The notes below the pieces were generated by a model, which saw nothing but the letters and a program-made list of their open reading frames with translations, had not been told where the DNA came from and ran no database searches. The position numbers were made by a program, and so were the translations under genes. This document shows, piece by piece, positions 24,301 to 31,976 of a DNA stretch of 39,756 nt; the stretch's first letter is position 1; every line of letters begins with the position of its first letter. The DNA is from Thiotrichales bacterium (GTDB lineage: Bacteria > Pseudomonadota > Gammaproteobacteria > HK1), in assembly GCA_026709935.1 (NCBI GenBank), contig JAPOSC010000007.1, positions 1 through 39,756 of the forward strand. The letters run 5' to 3'.

Positions 24301-25852
24301 CGGTGACGGCGTTGTCCGCCAAGTCCGTCTCATCGTCGCAACGCTGCACCGTCTCCCAGCCCGCGCCGATGCGGTAGTGGGCGGCGAGGTGTCCTGCGTG
24401 GGCGGCGCCTGCGAGCACGACGCTCTCTGCTTGCGCGTCGGACAGCATCCCCTCCGTCACCACGCGCTCCGGCAGCAGGGGGCGGTATGCGGGCACTGGG
24501 TGCGCCACGGCGGCCATGGCGGCGGACTGGACGAGCGGGGTGGGATGCGCGGCCGCGCCCGCGACCTGGACCGGCCCCGGGCGCCACGGGGCGTAAGGGC
24601 CGGTCGATTCCGCGGTGGGTGCCTCGGCACCGGCCTCGCCTGCACCGGTCTCGACCACGAGCTCGGAGACCGCGCCCCACTCGCGAGCGGGCTCTGGCGT
24701 TGGCGTGTCGGCAGACTTCCGAGCAGGCTGCACGGTGGGCCGCGGCGCCGGAGTGCGGCCGGGCAGCGCCGCCGCCGGTGCGGGGGTGACGGGCAAGCGC
24801 GCCGGCACCGTCGTGAGGACGGCGTCGAGGAGCTCTGCGGCGTCGGCGGCGCGGGCGCTGTGGTCGATGGTGATGCCCGGCGCATCGCTCCGGTCGAGGA
24901 CGGTGAGCCGGGTGTCGAAGCCCGTGCCCCGCCGGGCGTAGGCCCGCCCGTCGATGGCCATGCTGAACACCACCCGCACCCCACCCGCCAGCGTGGCGAA
25001 GGCGGCGGTCCACGCGGCGTCGCCCGGCACGCAGTGGGCCGATGTGATCGCGACGCACCGCCCGCCCGGGGGCAGCATCGAGACCGCGGAGCGCAGGTGC
25101 CGTAGGTCGGCGTCGTGGCGGATGCGGGCGACCTGCGGCGTGGCCGAGAACGGCGGGTTCATCACCACCACGGTGGGTCGAAGACCAGGCAGGTGGTCGG
25201 CAATCGCCTCCGCGTTGTGGCGGGTGACGGAGGTGCGCGGGAACAAGGACTGGAGCAGCTCTGCGCGCACCGCCGCAATCTCGTTGAGATGCAGGCCCCC
25301 GGCGGCGTGCTTCCCCAGTGCACATTCGGCCAGTACCGCGAGCATGCCGGTGCCGGCGGAGGGCTCCAGCACGATGTCGCCCGGACGGACGGCAGCGGCG
25401 CGGAGCACCGCGTAGGCAAGTGGCAAGGGCGTCGAGAACTGCTGGAGCCGCACCTGGGCCTCGGAGCGCTTCGTGTGCGAGGGCTCGAGCGCCGCCACCG
25501 CGTCGAGCATCGCGAGCATCCGGCGGGGGCCGTCGGCGCCCGCCCCGGCCTGGCGGCGCATGGCGCGGCCGTAGCGCTTCAGAAACAGCACCACTGCGGC
25601 CTCGGCCGCCTCGTAGGCGTCCTTCCAGCCCCAGGCGCCTTGCGTATCGCTCGCCCCGAGGGCTCGGGTCATGGCGGTGCGCAGGGTCGCGGCGTCGAGC
25701 GGCCGACCGGTGGCGAGCACCGGCAGGAGGGTCTCGGCTGCGGCGATGAGGGCCGGGGCGCCGCTCGGGCGCTTCGGCTCGGGCAGCACGGCGGGTGCGA
25801 GGGCAGGAGCGGACCGTGCGGACACGGCCGCCGCCGGAGTGGCGTCGAGCAT
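21374..25852 (-). CDS. strawberry-notch-type helicase with N-terminal methyltransferase-like domain
   Basis: 1492 residues from the ATG at 25852, which has GGAGG five bases upstream; the much longer open frame to 27211 reads through other genes. Residues about 125-330 form a class I methyltransferase-like domain with EPSAGTG (163-169) and NPPF (232-235), the adenine-N6 or glutamine signature. A Pro-rich linker (355-430) leads to a superfamily-2-like NTPase: ALGDGTGCGKGRQ (534-546, Walker A variant) and VFDEAHAMANA (651-661). The C-terminal helicase half has FSMAGGTGRSYH and AIQGLGRTHRTHQ, an arginine-finger motif. Strawberry-notch homologues are common on large plasmids and phages, and their role there is not established; DNA protection or anti-restriction is a reasonable guess. 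This is the largest protein of the backbone. Confidence 0.88.
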   Translation of the reverse strand: MLDATPAAAVSARSAPALAPAVLPEPKRPSGAPALIAAAETLLPVLATGRPLDAATLRTAMTRALGASDTQGAWGWKDAYEAAEAAVVLFLKRYGRAMRRQAGAGADGPRRMLAMLDAVAALEPSHTKRSEAQVRLQQFSTPLPLAYAVLRAAAVRPGDIVLEPSAGTGMLAVLAECALGKHAAGGLHLNEIAAVRAELLQSLFPRTSVTRHNAEAIADHLPGLRPTVVVMNPPFSATPQVARIRHDADLRHLRSAVSMLPPGGRCVAITSAHCVPGDAAWTAAFATLAGGVRVVFSMAIDGRAYARRGTGFDTRLTVLDRSDAPGITIDHSARAADAAELLDAVLTTVPARLPVTPAPAAALPGRTPAPRPTVQPARKSADTPTPEPAREWGAVSELVVETGAGEAGAEAPTAESTGPYAPWRPGPVQVAGAAAHPTPLVQSAAMAAVAHPVPAYRPLLPERVVTEGMLSDAQAESVVLAGAAHAGHLAAHYRIGAGWETVQRCDDETDLADNAVTADGEALSAPVRFRRGWALGDGTGCGKGRQVAAVVLDQWLRGRRRALWLSQSDKLVEDARRDWTALGGRDSDVIALTKVRQGAEIPQSEGILFATYATLRSPARQGKPARLDQVVDWLAGSLDADDRHGFSGVIVFDEAHAMANAAGAKGSRGAVAPSQQGRAGLRLQRALPDARIVYVSATGATTVPGLAYAERLGLWAAGETPFETRADFIAAMEAGGVAALEVVARDLKALGLYQARALSYAGVEVELLEHPLTDAQRRIYDAYAGAFKVIHHNIEAALKATGIVGDESTLNRNAKSAALSAFEGAKQRFFGHLLSSMKCPSLLRAIQTDLDAGRAVVVQLVSTGEALMERRLAEIPAAEWNDLHVDLTPRETVILCLAHAFPVQLQAPFTDEDGNVMSRPVVDDDGHPVLCQEAVARRDALIEQLAALPPVPAALDQLVHHFGHDAVAEVTGRARRVLKVTDARGTRLALRPRPASASLAETAAFMDGTKRILVFSMAGGTGRSYHADLACANTARRVHYLLESGWRADQAIQGLGRTHRTHQASAPRFRPVTTDVKGERRFIATIARRLDSLGAITRGQRDSQSAMGEGDATLFRASDNLESLYAKLALRQFYGALALGHLPEWSVDRFQRATGLKLMHEGRLKDDLPPMPRFLNRLLALPIDEQNALFDALESRLATNIAQAVEAGTFEVGVETVRADALEVAHRETLYVHPGTGAATALVEIVRRDRTEPTSAEAALALATRAPGPDGAPRLVVNTRSKRAAVVLPTTVRLRDDGGLDARVRLVRPATSDAMTTRALDASHWQPADEATWRALWDHETAALPTHRTSRFWLAAGLLLPVWDRLPDEAMRVRRLTTDDGATLIGRVLDAEQVRTVRARFGLAGALAMTGAEACEAVLGRGAALTLANGWRLARRRLMGADRIEVEGPDDTDTATLRRMGCTVEIVAWRARTFAPGAEVLDRLLARWPLAA

Positions 25853-25983
25853 GGCATCCTCCGAATCGGATGGGTGGGGAATCGCCGGGACGGCGCGTGG
25901 CACGGACGCCCGCGCCGCCACCCGGGCCTGCCCCGCAGCCGGCCGGACGTCCTCGGGCCGGCGCGGCGCGAGCGGTGGAAGGC

Positions 25984-26094
25984 TCAGGCGGGGTCGGTGT
26001 GTCCGCGGTCGGTCGCACGGGCGCGGCAGGGGGTGATGCGGCGGGCATCGCGGTGGCGGTCGAAGCCGAGCGGCAGGGGGGCGGGGGCGCTCAT
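25984..26094 (-). CDS. possible 36-residue ORF
   Basis: MSAPAPLPLGFDRHRDARRI is the start, followed by a basic end. The ATG at 26094 overlaps the TGA of the preceding mini-ORF (ATGA). Weak evidence; the spacer is GC-rich and short frames occur by chance. Confidence 0.3.
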   Translation of the reverse strand: MSAPAPLPLGFDRHRDARRITPCRARATDRGHTDPA

Positions 26095-26210
26095 GGCGCG
26101 CCCCTCCGGACGGTGTCGACCAGGCCCTCGACGACGGCGGGCTCGGCCCGGCACGCGCGGCCCCAGCCGCGGAGGTTCGCCTCGACGTCGTCCCAAAGAC
26201 GCGCAGCCAA
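26091..26210 (-). CDS. possible 39-residue ORF with TTG start
   Basis: Begins at a TTG at 26210 and reads LAARLWDDVEANLRGWGRAC, then AEPAVVEGLVDTVRRGAP, a balanced amphipathic helical sequence unlike the surrounding low-complexity frames. Its stop overlaps the start of the next mini-ORF. There is only a G-rich, unspecific ribosome site. It sits between the DUF2958 gene and the helicase and could be the surviving end of a longer gene. Confidence 0.35.
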   Translation of the reverse strand: MAARLWDDVEANLRGWGRACRAEPAVVEGLVDTVRRGAP

Positions 26211-26262
26211 CGCCCCGCCCCGAAGCGGGCCGGGACGGGGCGCGGACGGGACCGCGGGGCGG

Positions 26263-26676
26263 TCAGGCGGCGCGGGCGGTGGTGGTGTCGACGCCCGTGG
26301 TGGAGCCGGTGTCGACGCCCGCAGCGGCGTCGAGCTCCGGGCCGGACTCGACGATGCGCCCAGCGGCGCGCGCGGCCCGGGTGTAGACCGATATCGGATG
26401 CTGCGCGCGGAAGTGCCGGTCGCGCTCGAGCTTGAGGCCCCAGCGCCCGCGCACCGCAGCCAGTTCGGCGAGACTCGCAACCCCGAGCCCCGGCGTGCCG
26501 ACGCCGAGGTCGGCGAGGCCGAAGAGCGTGTCGCCGTCCTCCGGGTCGAGCGCGTTGAAGAGCCAGGTCACGGCCCCGCAGGGGTTGAAGAGCTTGACCA
26601 CCGGTGCGTGGTCCTGGTCGCGGTTGCGGCCATTCCTGAGCAGTCGCACGCGGTGTGTCTGGGTGAGCAGCATCAT
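26263..26676 (-). CDS. DUF2958-family protein
   Basis: 137 residues from the ATG at 26676, with GAGGAGG upstream; this ATG overlaps the stop of the preceding gene (ATGA). DUF2958 is recognised by LLTQTHRVRLLRNGRN, HAPVVKLFNPCGAVTWLFNA, DPEDGDTLFGLADLGVGTPG and LGVASLAELAAVRGRWGLKL, ending in ERDRHFRA. The C-terminal 35 residues are a low-complexity Thr/Ala tail. The biochemical function is unknown. The family is a marker of conjugative plasmids and ICEs. Translation is probably coupled with the 65-residue gene upstream. Confidence 0.85.
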   Translation of the reverse strand: MMLLTQTHRVRLLRNGRNRDQDHAPVVKLFNPCGAVTWLFNALDPEDGDTLFGLADLGVGTPGLGVASLAELAAVRGRWGLKLERDRHFRAQHPISVYTRAARAAGRIVESGPELDAAAGVDTGSTTGVDTTTARAA

Positions 26677-26870
26677 CGGGTGACCTCCTCGCGGCGGGCG
26701 GCGGGGCGGGGCGACTCGAACGCGACCGCGATGGCGTCGCCGTCGCCGGTGACGGTGACCCGGCGGTCGCGGGGGAAGCGCCAGTGAATCTCGGTGCGGA
26801 CCGCGTCGGCGATGGCGCGTTGCTGCGCCGCGTCGCCGGGGTCCAGACGATGCTTGGGCGGTATGGGCAT
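26673..26870 (-). CDS. small hypothetical protein coupled to DUF2958
   Basis: 65 residues: MPIPPKHRLDPGDAAQQRAI, then ADAVRTEIHWRFPRDRRVTV and a DGDAIAVAFES end. The end resembles the last part of the 158-residue and GHKL proteins upstream, which also close with a basic RxVTVT strand. The stop overlaps the DUF2958 start by ATGA, so co-translation is likely. Unknown function. Confidence 0.6.
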   Translation of the reverse strand: MPIPPKHRLDPGDAAQQRAIADAVRTEIHWRFPRDRRVTVTGDGDAIAVAFESPRPAARREEVTR

Positions 26871-26958
26871 GGGGAGGAACCTCCGGTGGAACGAAGACGG
26901 AAGGAGGCGCCGGGGACGCTCCCGCGCCCCGGTCCTCCCGCACCCGACCCAAGCCGCC

Positions 26959-26988
26959 CCCCGGCGCCGCGCGGGGCGAACGCCGGGG
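26959..26988. terminator. GC hairpin in intergenic spacer
   Basis: CCCCGGCG and CGCCGGGG form a perfect eight-pair stem around 14 bases, between the genes at 26870 and 27033. No T-tract. Confidence 0.35.
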
Positions 26989-27032
26989 TGGGCCGCGGAG
27001 AGCGTGACGGTGCAGATCGGCCGGCGACGGGC

Positions 27033-27509
27033 TCAGTCGTCGAGGATGCGGATGCGGGCGCGTCCCTCGGTGACGGTGACGTCGGGTCGCCCGTCCGCCC
27101 GGCGACGGACGGTGATGACGGGCGTGTTGTCCGCAGGGGCCGAGTCCGAGACTTCGGTGGTGACGGTGCCCGCGGCATCGACGAAGCGAAGACGCACGGC
27201 GCCACCCGCAACCTCGATGCGCCCGGGCCGGCCGGGGCCGGCGAGCGTCACCACCGGCGGCGCACCGCGCTCGGTGAAGCGGTCCGGGATGGGAAGCGCG
27301 GCCTCCGGGTCCCAGGGGTCGGCGTCGGCGCCCTCGACCACAGCATCGACGAACGTGGGGCCGCAGTGGTCGAGGGCGCGCCAGGCGTCGCTCGCGTTCG
27401 CGGTCTCGATGGCCTGCGCGAGCGCCGCGTCCAGGGTCTTCGCTTCGACAGTGACGATGTGGGCCCAGTAGCCCGCATACGTGCACTGCACGGTGAACGG
27501 CCGCGTCAT
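27033..27509 (-). CDS. hypothetical protein coupled to the GHKL ATPase
   Basis: 158 residues. The start ATG at 27509 overlaps the GHKL stop by ATGA, so the two are co-translated. The N-terminal half, FTVQCTYAGYWAHIVTVEAK and LDAALAQAIETANASDAWRA, looks like a small alpha/beta domain. The second half is beta-rich and ends in PVITVRRRADGRPDVTVTEG followed by ARIRILDD. A similar terminal strand occurs in its two neighbours. No recognised family; probably an accessory subunit of the ATPase. Confidence 0.62.
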   Translation of the reverse strand: MTRPFTVQCTYAGYWAHIVTVEAKTLDAALAQAIETANASDAWRALDHCGPTFVDAVVEGADADPWDPEAALPIPDRFTERGAPPVVTLAGPGRPGRIEVAGGAVRLRFVDAAGTVTTEVSDSAPADNTPVITVRRRADGRPDVTVTEGRARIRILDD

Positions 27510-29254
27510 GACGTCACCTCCTCAGCGACCTCGCCGAGCGTCACCGTCACCTTCCGGTCGCGCACCGCGATGTCGACGGCCCGGTCGTGGGGGATGACCC
27601 AGAAGAGTGTGCGCGCGACCGCATCGGCGATGGAGGTCCGCCGCGCTTCGTCGTCGGAGACGAGCAGCCGGGTGGCGAGGTGAAGCGCCTCGGTGTCGAA
27701 GTCGGTGCGTTGCCGCTCCCAGGAATCCGCGTCCGCATCGTCGCTCGGCGAGAAGAACGCTGCCCGCAGGTGCTCGGCGAGTTGCCAGGGCGTGAGGGTG
27801 CTGTCGGCGGTCACGAGCGGGCGGGCGTCGCCCACCCAGACCCAGGCGTCGCCGGCGAAGGCAAGGTCGGTGGGGAGGTCGAGAACGTGCGCCGGTCCTT
27901 CCGGCGGACGGACGGCAAGGTGGAGGAAGAGCGCGTCCGGGCGGACCGGCAGCGGCCCCTCGGGCGTGCCGGTCGGTGCGGGTCGAGGCAAGGCGTCGAG
28001 GGCGCAGGGGTGTCCGTCGACGATGACCTCGGTGCGCAGGTCCTCCACTCGCGCGATGCGGTCGTACCAGGCGTAGCCCTCGAGGCGCCGGTCGGGGGCG
28101 AAGAGGCGCTCGGTGAGGGCATTCCGTGCCGCCGCCCGTGCGAGGGCTTGCGCCTCGGGCGGTTCGGGGTCGCACGTCACCAGCAGCGCATCGGCACCGA
28201 CGGGTGTGCGCTTCGGCGCCTCGCGCCAGTCGTCGAGGTCGGCGAGGCCGGCTCGCCAGGGCTGAAGCGCCGCCGGCGGTACGGCGATGTCGATGTCCGC
28301 CTCGTGCGCGCGCTTGCGGTCCTCGAACGCAGGGCGCGGGTCCGGGTCCATCGCCATGGCCCGGTAGAGGGCCCGGCGGGCGGCGTCACGCAGGGCGGCG
28401 AGGAACGGGGTCTCGACCGCCTCTTTCCGCGCGGGCAGCACGAGCTCCAGCTCGGGGCAGTCCTCGACATCGGCCGCGACCGTCCAGCGCACCCCGTGCA
28501 CGGACTCGACCGCGGGCAGGCGCACCGCGACGGTGGCGCCGTGGAAGTTGACATCGGGGTCGGGGAGACGAAGGCCGTGCGCACGGTCCCTGAACACCCC
28601 GAACACGACGCCCCGCCAGCGCTCGACATAGACCGCGCCGTCGAGGAACGCGTGGCGTTCGAGGACTTCACCCTCGGGTGGGGTCTGGGGACGGTGCTCA
28701 AACACGACCGGCAGCGGGTAGTGCCGGGCGGCGGCCGCGAGGGCGGTGCGCACCGCGTCGGCGGTCTCGACCCCGGTGGTCTCGAAGGTGATGCGGGTCC
28801 CGTGCGGCCAGGGGGCGGTGTCGTCGAGGTGGACTTCGGCCTCGCCCTCGCCGAGGAAGTGCTCGGGAGTGAGGGTGACGCGCCAGCCGGAAACGGGGTC
28901 GCCGTCGAACGTGCGGGGCCGGGACGCGACGGTGCCGCCCCGGCGGGCGAGACTCAGCAGGCCCATGCCGGCCGCGTCCTCGCGCACGGTGAGCGCCTCT
29001 TCCCAGCCGCTCTCGCCAATGCTGAGGAGGACGCCGGGGTCGGTGATGCCGGCCCCGTCGTCGGTGACGGTGACCGTGCAGGGACCGGCGCCGGGGCCGG
29101 TGACGCCCACCCGCACCCGCGCCGCATCGGCCCGGCGGGCGTTTTGCAGGAGCTCGGTGAAGACGTCGCCAAGCGTCGCGGCGAAGGTGCGCGTGACGCG
29201 CTTGATGGCGCCGTCGTGGAGGCGGGCGCGGATGGTGGTAAGACTGTCGTTCAT
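27506..29254 (-). CDS. GHKL (Hsp90-like) ATPase domain protein
   Basis: 582 residues from the ATG at 29254. The frame is open further upstream but that part is spacer. The ATP-binding fold is plain: the N box FTELLQNARRADA (Glu35 to Asn38 region), the G1 box TVTDDGAGITDP (65-72), and AAGMGLLSLARRGG (94-107) as the G2-like lid. The following 450 residues are alpha/beta without a known domain and include a large acidic part and an SPSDDADADSWERQRTDFD stretch. The architecture (one GHKL domain plus a long unknown C-terminal part) is that of Hsp90-like proteins found in mobile elements and conflict systems rather than HtpG or histidine kinases. It precedes the coupled 158-residue gene. Confidence 0.8.
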   Translation of the reverse strand: MNDSLTTIRARLHDGAIKRVTRTFAATLGDVFTELLQNARRADAARVRVGVTGPGAGPCTVTVTDDGAGITDPGVLLSIGESGWEEALTVREDAAGMGLLSLARRGGTVASRPRTFDGDPVSGWRVTLTPEHFLGEGEAEVHLDDTAPWPHGTRITFETTGVETADAVRTALAAAARHYPLPVVFEHRPQTPPEGEVLERHAFLDGAVYVERWRGVVFGVFRDRAHGLRLPDPDVNFHGATVAVRLPAVESVHGVRWTVAADVEDCPELELVLPARKEAVETPFLAALRDAARRALYRAMAMDPDPRPAFEDRKRAHEADIDIAVPPAALQPWRAGLADLDDWREAPKRTPVGADALLVTCDPEPPEAQALARAAARNALTERLFAPDRRLEGYAWYDRIARVEDLRTEVIVDGHPCALDALPRPAPTGTPEGPLPVRPDALFLHLAVRPPEGPAHVLDLPTDLAFAGDAWVWVGDARPLVTADSTLTPWQLAEHLRAAFFSPSDDADADSWERQRTDFDTEALHLATRLLVSDDEARRTSIADAVARTLFWVIPHDRAVDIAVRDRKVTVTLGEVAEEVTS

Positions 29255-29299
29255 GTGGACGCTCCGTGAGAGGGTGGGTGCGGACGGTGACAACGCTCG

Positions 29300-29332
29300 G
29301 CGCCCCGCGCCGGACGGTGCCGGGCGGGGCGC
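29300..29332. terminator. strong GC hairpin between parB and GHKL genes
   Basis: GCGCCCCGC and GCGGGGCGC form a perfect nine-pair stem with a 15-base loop, and flanking CTC and GAG can extend it. It lies 22 bases beyond the parB stop. No T-tract, so partial termination or RNA stabilisation is more likely than full termination. Confidence 0.45.
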
Positions 29333-29353
29333 TGAGCCCAAGGGGTGGAACGC

Positions 29354-31840
29354 TCAGTGGACGCGGCGCAGGAACGCGGGGAGGTCGGGCGCCGCGGGGC
29401 CGGCCCCAGTGCCGTGGACGGGACCCACGCTCCGGACGACGACGCGGGGTCCACCGTCCGCAGTCGGGACCGCGTTCATCGCGTCGATGGCGTCGGCGAT
29501 CGATGGCTCGGCGGGACGGTCCTCGCCCCCGCCGCGGCCGTTCACCGGCTCTGGACCGGCCTCGCCCTCCGGGCGACCCGGCGCGGCGTGGCCGTTGCCA
29601 TCGGCGAAGCCGTCCGGGGCCTCGGCGTCGCCGGGCGCCCGGGTGCCGTGGGACGCACCGTTGCCATTCGACTTCGCGGCCGCGAGGGCGGCGGCCGGGG
29701 ACTCGATGCGCTCGCCCCCAGAGGAGGTGCGCGGTCTGTCCTCAGCCGCGGGGACCTGCGCCGCATCCCCCGAACCGTCCGGGGGGCCTGCGGACGCCCC
29801 ACCCCCGTCGAACGCCGCGAATCCGGGCGGCGTCCACGCAAGGGCGGCCGCGTGCTCGGCCCTGTCCAGGCCCACCGGTGTAGGACCGGCCGCGAACGCG
29901 GCCTCCATCGCCGCGGCGATGTCGGGTTTTTTGTACTTCGACCGCGCCGCCGCCCAGGCCGCGCCGAAGGTGGCGCGTGCGATGTCGAGGAGGCGACTTT
30001 TGGTGAGGCGCGACCAGAGCAGCGCCGCCGTCGGGCGCACGTACCCCGCGAAGTCGATGCCGAGCCGCGCGACGGTCGCTTCGAGCTCCGGCCGGGCGTC
30101 GGGCTCGAAGGCGAGCTGGCCCTTCACGGTCCGTGCGACCGCGGCTGCGAACAGCCGCTCCTTGTCCGCCCGGGGCAAGGCCCGAAGGGCCGCGAAGCAG
30201 GCGGCATCGTCGTTGCCCTCCATCCACTCGAACGGGAGGTCGGACCAGTCGGCGAGCAGTGCCTCGCCGGGGCTCCACGCGGCGAAGCCGTCGTCGTTCG
30301 CCCGTGCCGAGGGGCGGTCGGCGGTGGCGTTGAACGCGATATCGAGCGCGTGCCACGCCGGGGAGTAGCCGGGGGCTAAGATGCTGCGCACCATCTGGAA
30401 CACCGCGAGGTCGAAGGCGGCGGCGAAGTCGCCCGCAAGATGCGCTTTTACGAGTGCGGTGCGAATGGCCCGCAGGTCGTCGGCGAGCCCGATGCCGACC
30501 CCGGCCGCGGCGCGGGCCTTCGCCCGCGGGTCCGGCGGCGAGGCGCCGGGTGTTGTCGTCGCGGGAGCATCCACGCGGCTGCCGACATCGGTCGTGGCAC
30601 CGGCGCCGGCGTCCGCCTTCCGGCCGTTCGCGTTCGAGTCACCGGCCTTCGCCTTCGGCAGGTCCTCCGGCTTCACCAGTCCCTCGATGACTTCGAGGGT
30701 GCCGTCGCGGCCGATGGTCGCGATGCACCCGGCCATCGCGTAATCCTCCGCGCGGAACGTCGCGCGGGCGTCGATGGCGGATTCGATGGCGTCAATGCGT
30801 GCCTCAATGGCCCCGCCTTCCTCGATGAGCGCATCGGTCCAGTCGGCTTCGTCGAGGGTGCAGAGCGCGTCGTGGCGGGCGCGCAGCCGCTCAAGCTCCG
30901 CGGACTCGGCGTCGGTCGGCGCCGACGGCTCGGGACGGATGCGCCCGTAGCGCGCGGTCGCGCTCCAGTCGACTTCGAGCCGGGCCTCTGCCCACTTCCA
31001 GCGGGTCGCGAGCTCCGCGGCCGCGGCGGTGAGCCTGGCGGTGGCGAGCTCGGACAGGAGCATCGGGTCTTCGAGCCACACCCCGGTCTCGTACGCGTCG
31101 GCGAAGAGGTCGCGCAGCACCGCCCCGCCCGCCGCCTCGTACGCCTCCACCCCGACGAAGCGCGCGACGGCCGCATCGGCCGGCACCCGCGTCTCGGTGA
31201 GCAGCCGCCTCGCCTGCCACGCCGTCGGCCGCCCACCGTGGGCCGAGCATTGCGCGAACGCCGCCCGCTGGCGCGCGTGGTCGGTGGTGAGGGCGAACGC
31301 CTTGAGCGTGTCGAGGTCGATGGTGCCGGCACGGTAGGCATCGAGGAGCTCCGGAGCGGCGTTCCCGAGCCGCAGGCGCTGCTCGACCAGCCGCTCGCTC
31401 ACGCCGAAGCGCGCGGCGACGGCGGCGACGGTCGCGCCCGAGCGCACCAACTCGGCAAACGCACCCACCTGGTCGGCCGGATGCATGGGGAGGTGAGTGA
31501 CGTTCTCCGCCGTCGAGAGCTCGGCGGCGTCCTCCCGGGCGGCAATCCGGCACGGCACCGGGGCGTCGGCGTCGAGCGTCCCGCCCTCGGCGAGGGTCTT
31601 CAGCGCGGCGAGGCGCCGCCCGCCCGCGACCACCGCGAAGCGCTCGGCGCCATCCGCGTCCGGCGCATCGGGACGGACGACAAGGTTCTTCAGCAGCCCG
31701 TGGGCGGCGATGGAGGCCCGCAACCGGGCCTCGGCGTGCGCATCGGGCGGGGTCTTCCGCACATTCTCGGGGGCAAGGGCGAGGCGGGACAGCGGGATGT
31801 CCCGAAGGGTCGTCTCGGGTGGAGAGGCGATAGAGGGCAT
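29354..31840 (-). CDS. ParB/RepB-family protein with long C-terminal extension
   Basis: 828 residues, far longer than the 280-350 usual for ParB. Residues 11-160 hold the ParB N-terminal CTPase fold: IPLSRLALAPENVRKT, VVAGGRRLAALKTL (GGRR at 73-76), ENVTHLPMHPADQVGAF (112-128), then the helix-turn-helix TVAAVAARFGVSERLVEQRL (137-156). ParB proteins bind centromere sites and slide on DNA as CTP clamps. The residues after about 250 are alpha-helical with DALIEEGGAIEARIDAIESA and a 200-residue Ala/Pro/Asp-rich low-complexity part near the end. This long form is typical of ICE and plasmid ParB-like proteins that may act as nucleases or regulators. No ParA gene is visible beside it. The ATG at 31840 is followed at once by the conserved region. 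Confidence 0.85.
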   Translation of the reverse strand: MPSIASPPETTLRDIPLSRLALAPENVRKTPPDAHAEARLRASIAAHGLLKNLVVRPDAPDADGAERFAVVAGGRRLAALKTLAEGGTLDADAPVPCRIAAREDAAELSTAENVTHLPMHPADQVGAFAELVRSGATVAAVAARFGVSERLVEQRLRLGNAAPELLDAYRAGTIDLDTLKAFALTTDHARQRAAFAQCSAHGGRPTAWQARRLLTETRVPADAAVARFVGVEAYEAAGGAVLRDLFADAYETGVWLEDPMLLSELATARLTAAAAELATRWKWAEARLEVDWSATARYGRIRPEPSAPTDAESAELERLRARHDALCTLDEADWTDALIEEGGAIEARIDAIESAIDARATFRAEDYAMAGCIATIGRDGTLEVIEGLVKPEDLPKAKAGDSNANGRKADAGAGATTDVGSRVDAPATTTPGASPPDPRAKARAAAGVGIGLADDLRAIRTALVKAHLAGDFAAAFDLAVFQMVRSILAPGYSPAWHALDIAFNATADRPSARANDDGFAAWSPGEALLADWSDLPFEWMEGNDDAACFAALRALPRADKERLFAAAVARTVKGQLAFEPDARPELEATVARLGIDFAGYVRPTAALLWSRLTKSRLLDIARATFGAAWAAARSKYKKPDIAAAMEAAFAAGPTPVGLDRAEHAAALAWTPPGFAAFDGGGASAGPPDGSGDAAQVPAAEDRPRTSSGGERIESPAAALAAAKSNGNGASHGTRAPGDAEAPDGFADGNGHAAPGRPEGEAGPEPVNGRGGGEDRPAEPSIADAIDAMNAVPTADGGPRVVVRSVGPVHGTGAGPAAPDLPAFLRRVH

Positions 31841-31976
31841 GGCAGTCTCCGTAGGGGGAAGGGATGGACACAGAGGACGCGGCCCGCTCCGGCCGGCCCG
31901 CTCCGGCCGGCCCGCGCCCGCCCGAACCGGACCCGGACTCCGCCTCCGGGCGGTGAGCCACGGGGCGCCGGCGCCG

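Noticed and set aside
21812..25105. A 1097-codon open frame on the plus strand
   Set aside because: It is fully antisense to the strawberry-notch helicase gene, has low-complexity Gly/Arg/Val/Glu composition and no motifs. Very high GC with third-position bias creates such frames.
25853..27211. Upstream extension of the helicase frame
   Set aside because: The frame stays open through the DUF2958 and small genes but translates to Arg/Pro-rich sequence, while the ATG at 25852 has a proper ribosome site.
29354..31840. A ParA partner for the ParB-like protein
   Set aside because: No Walker-type ParA ATPase occurs in the window. The MoxR ATPase is of a different class.
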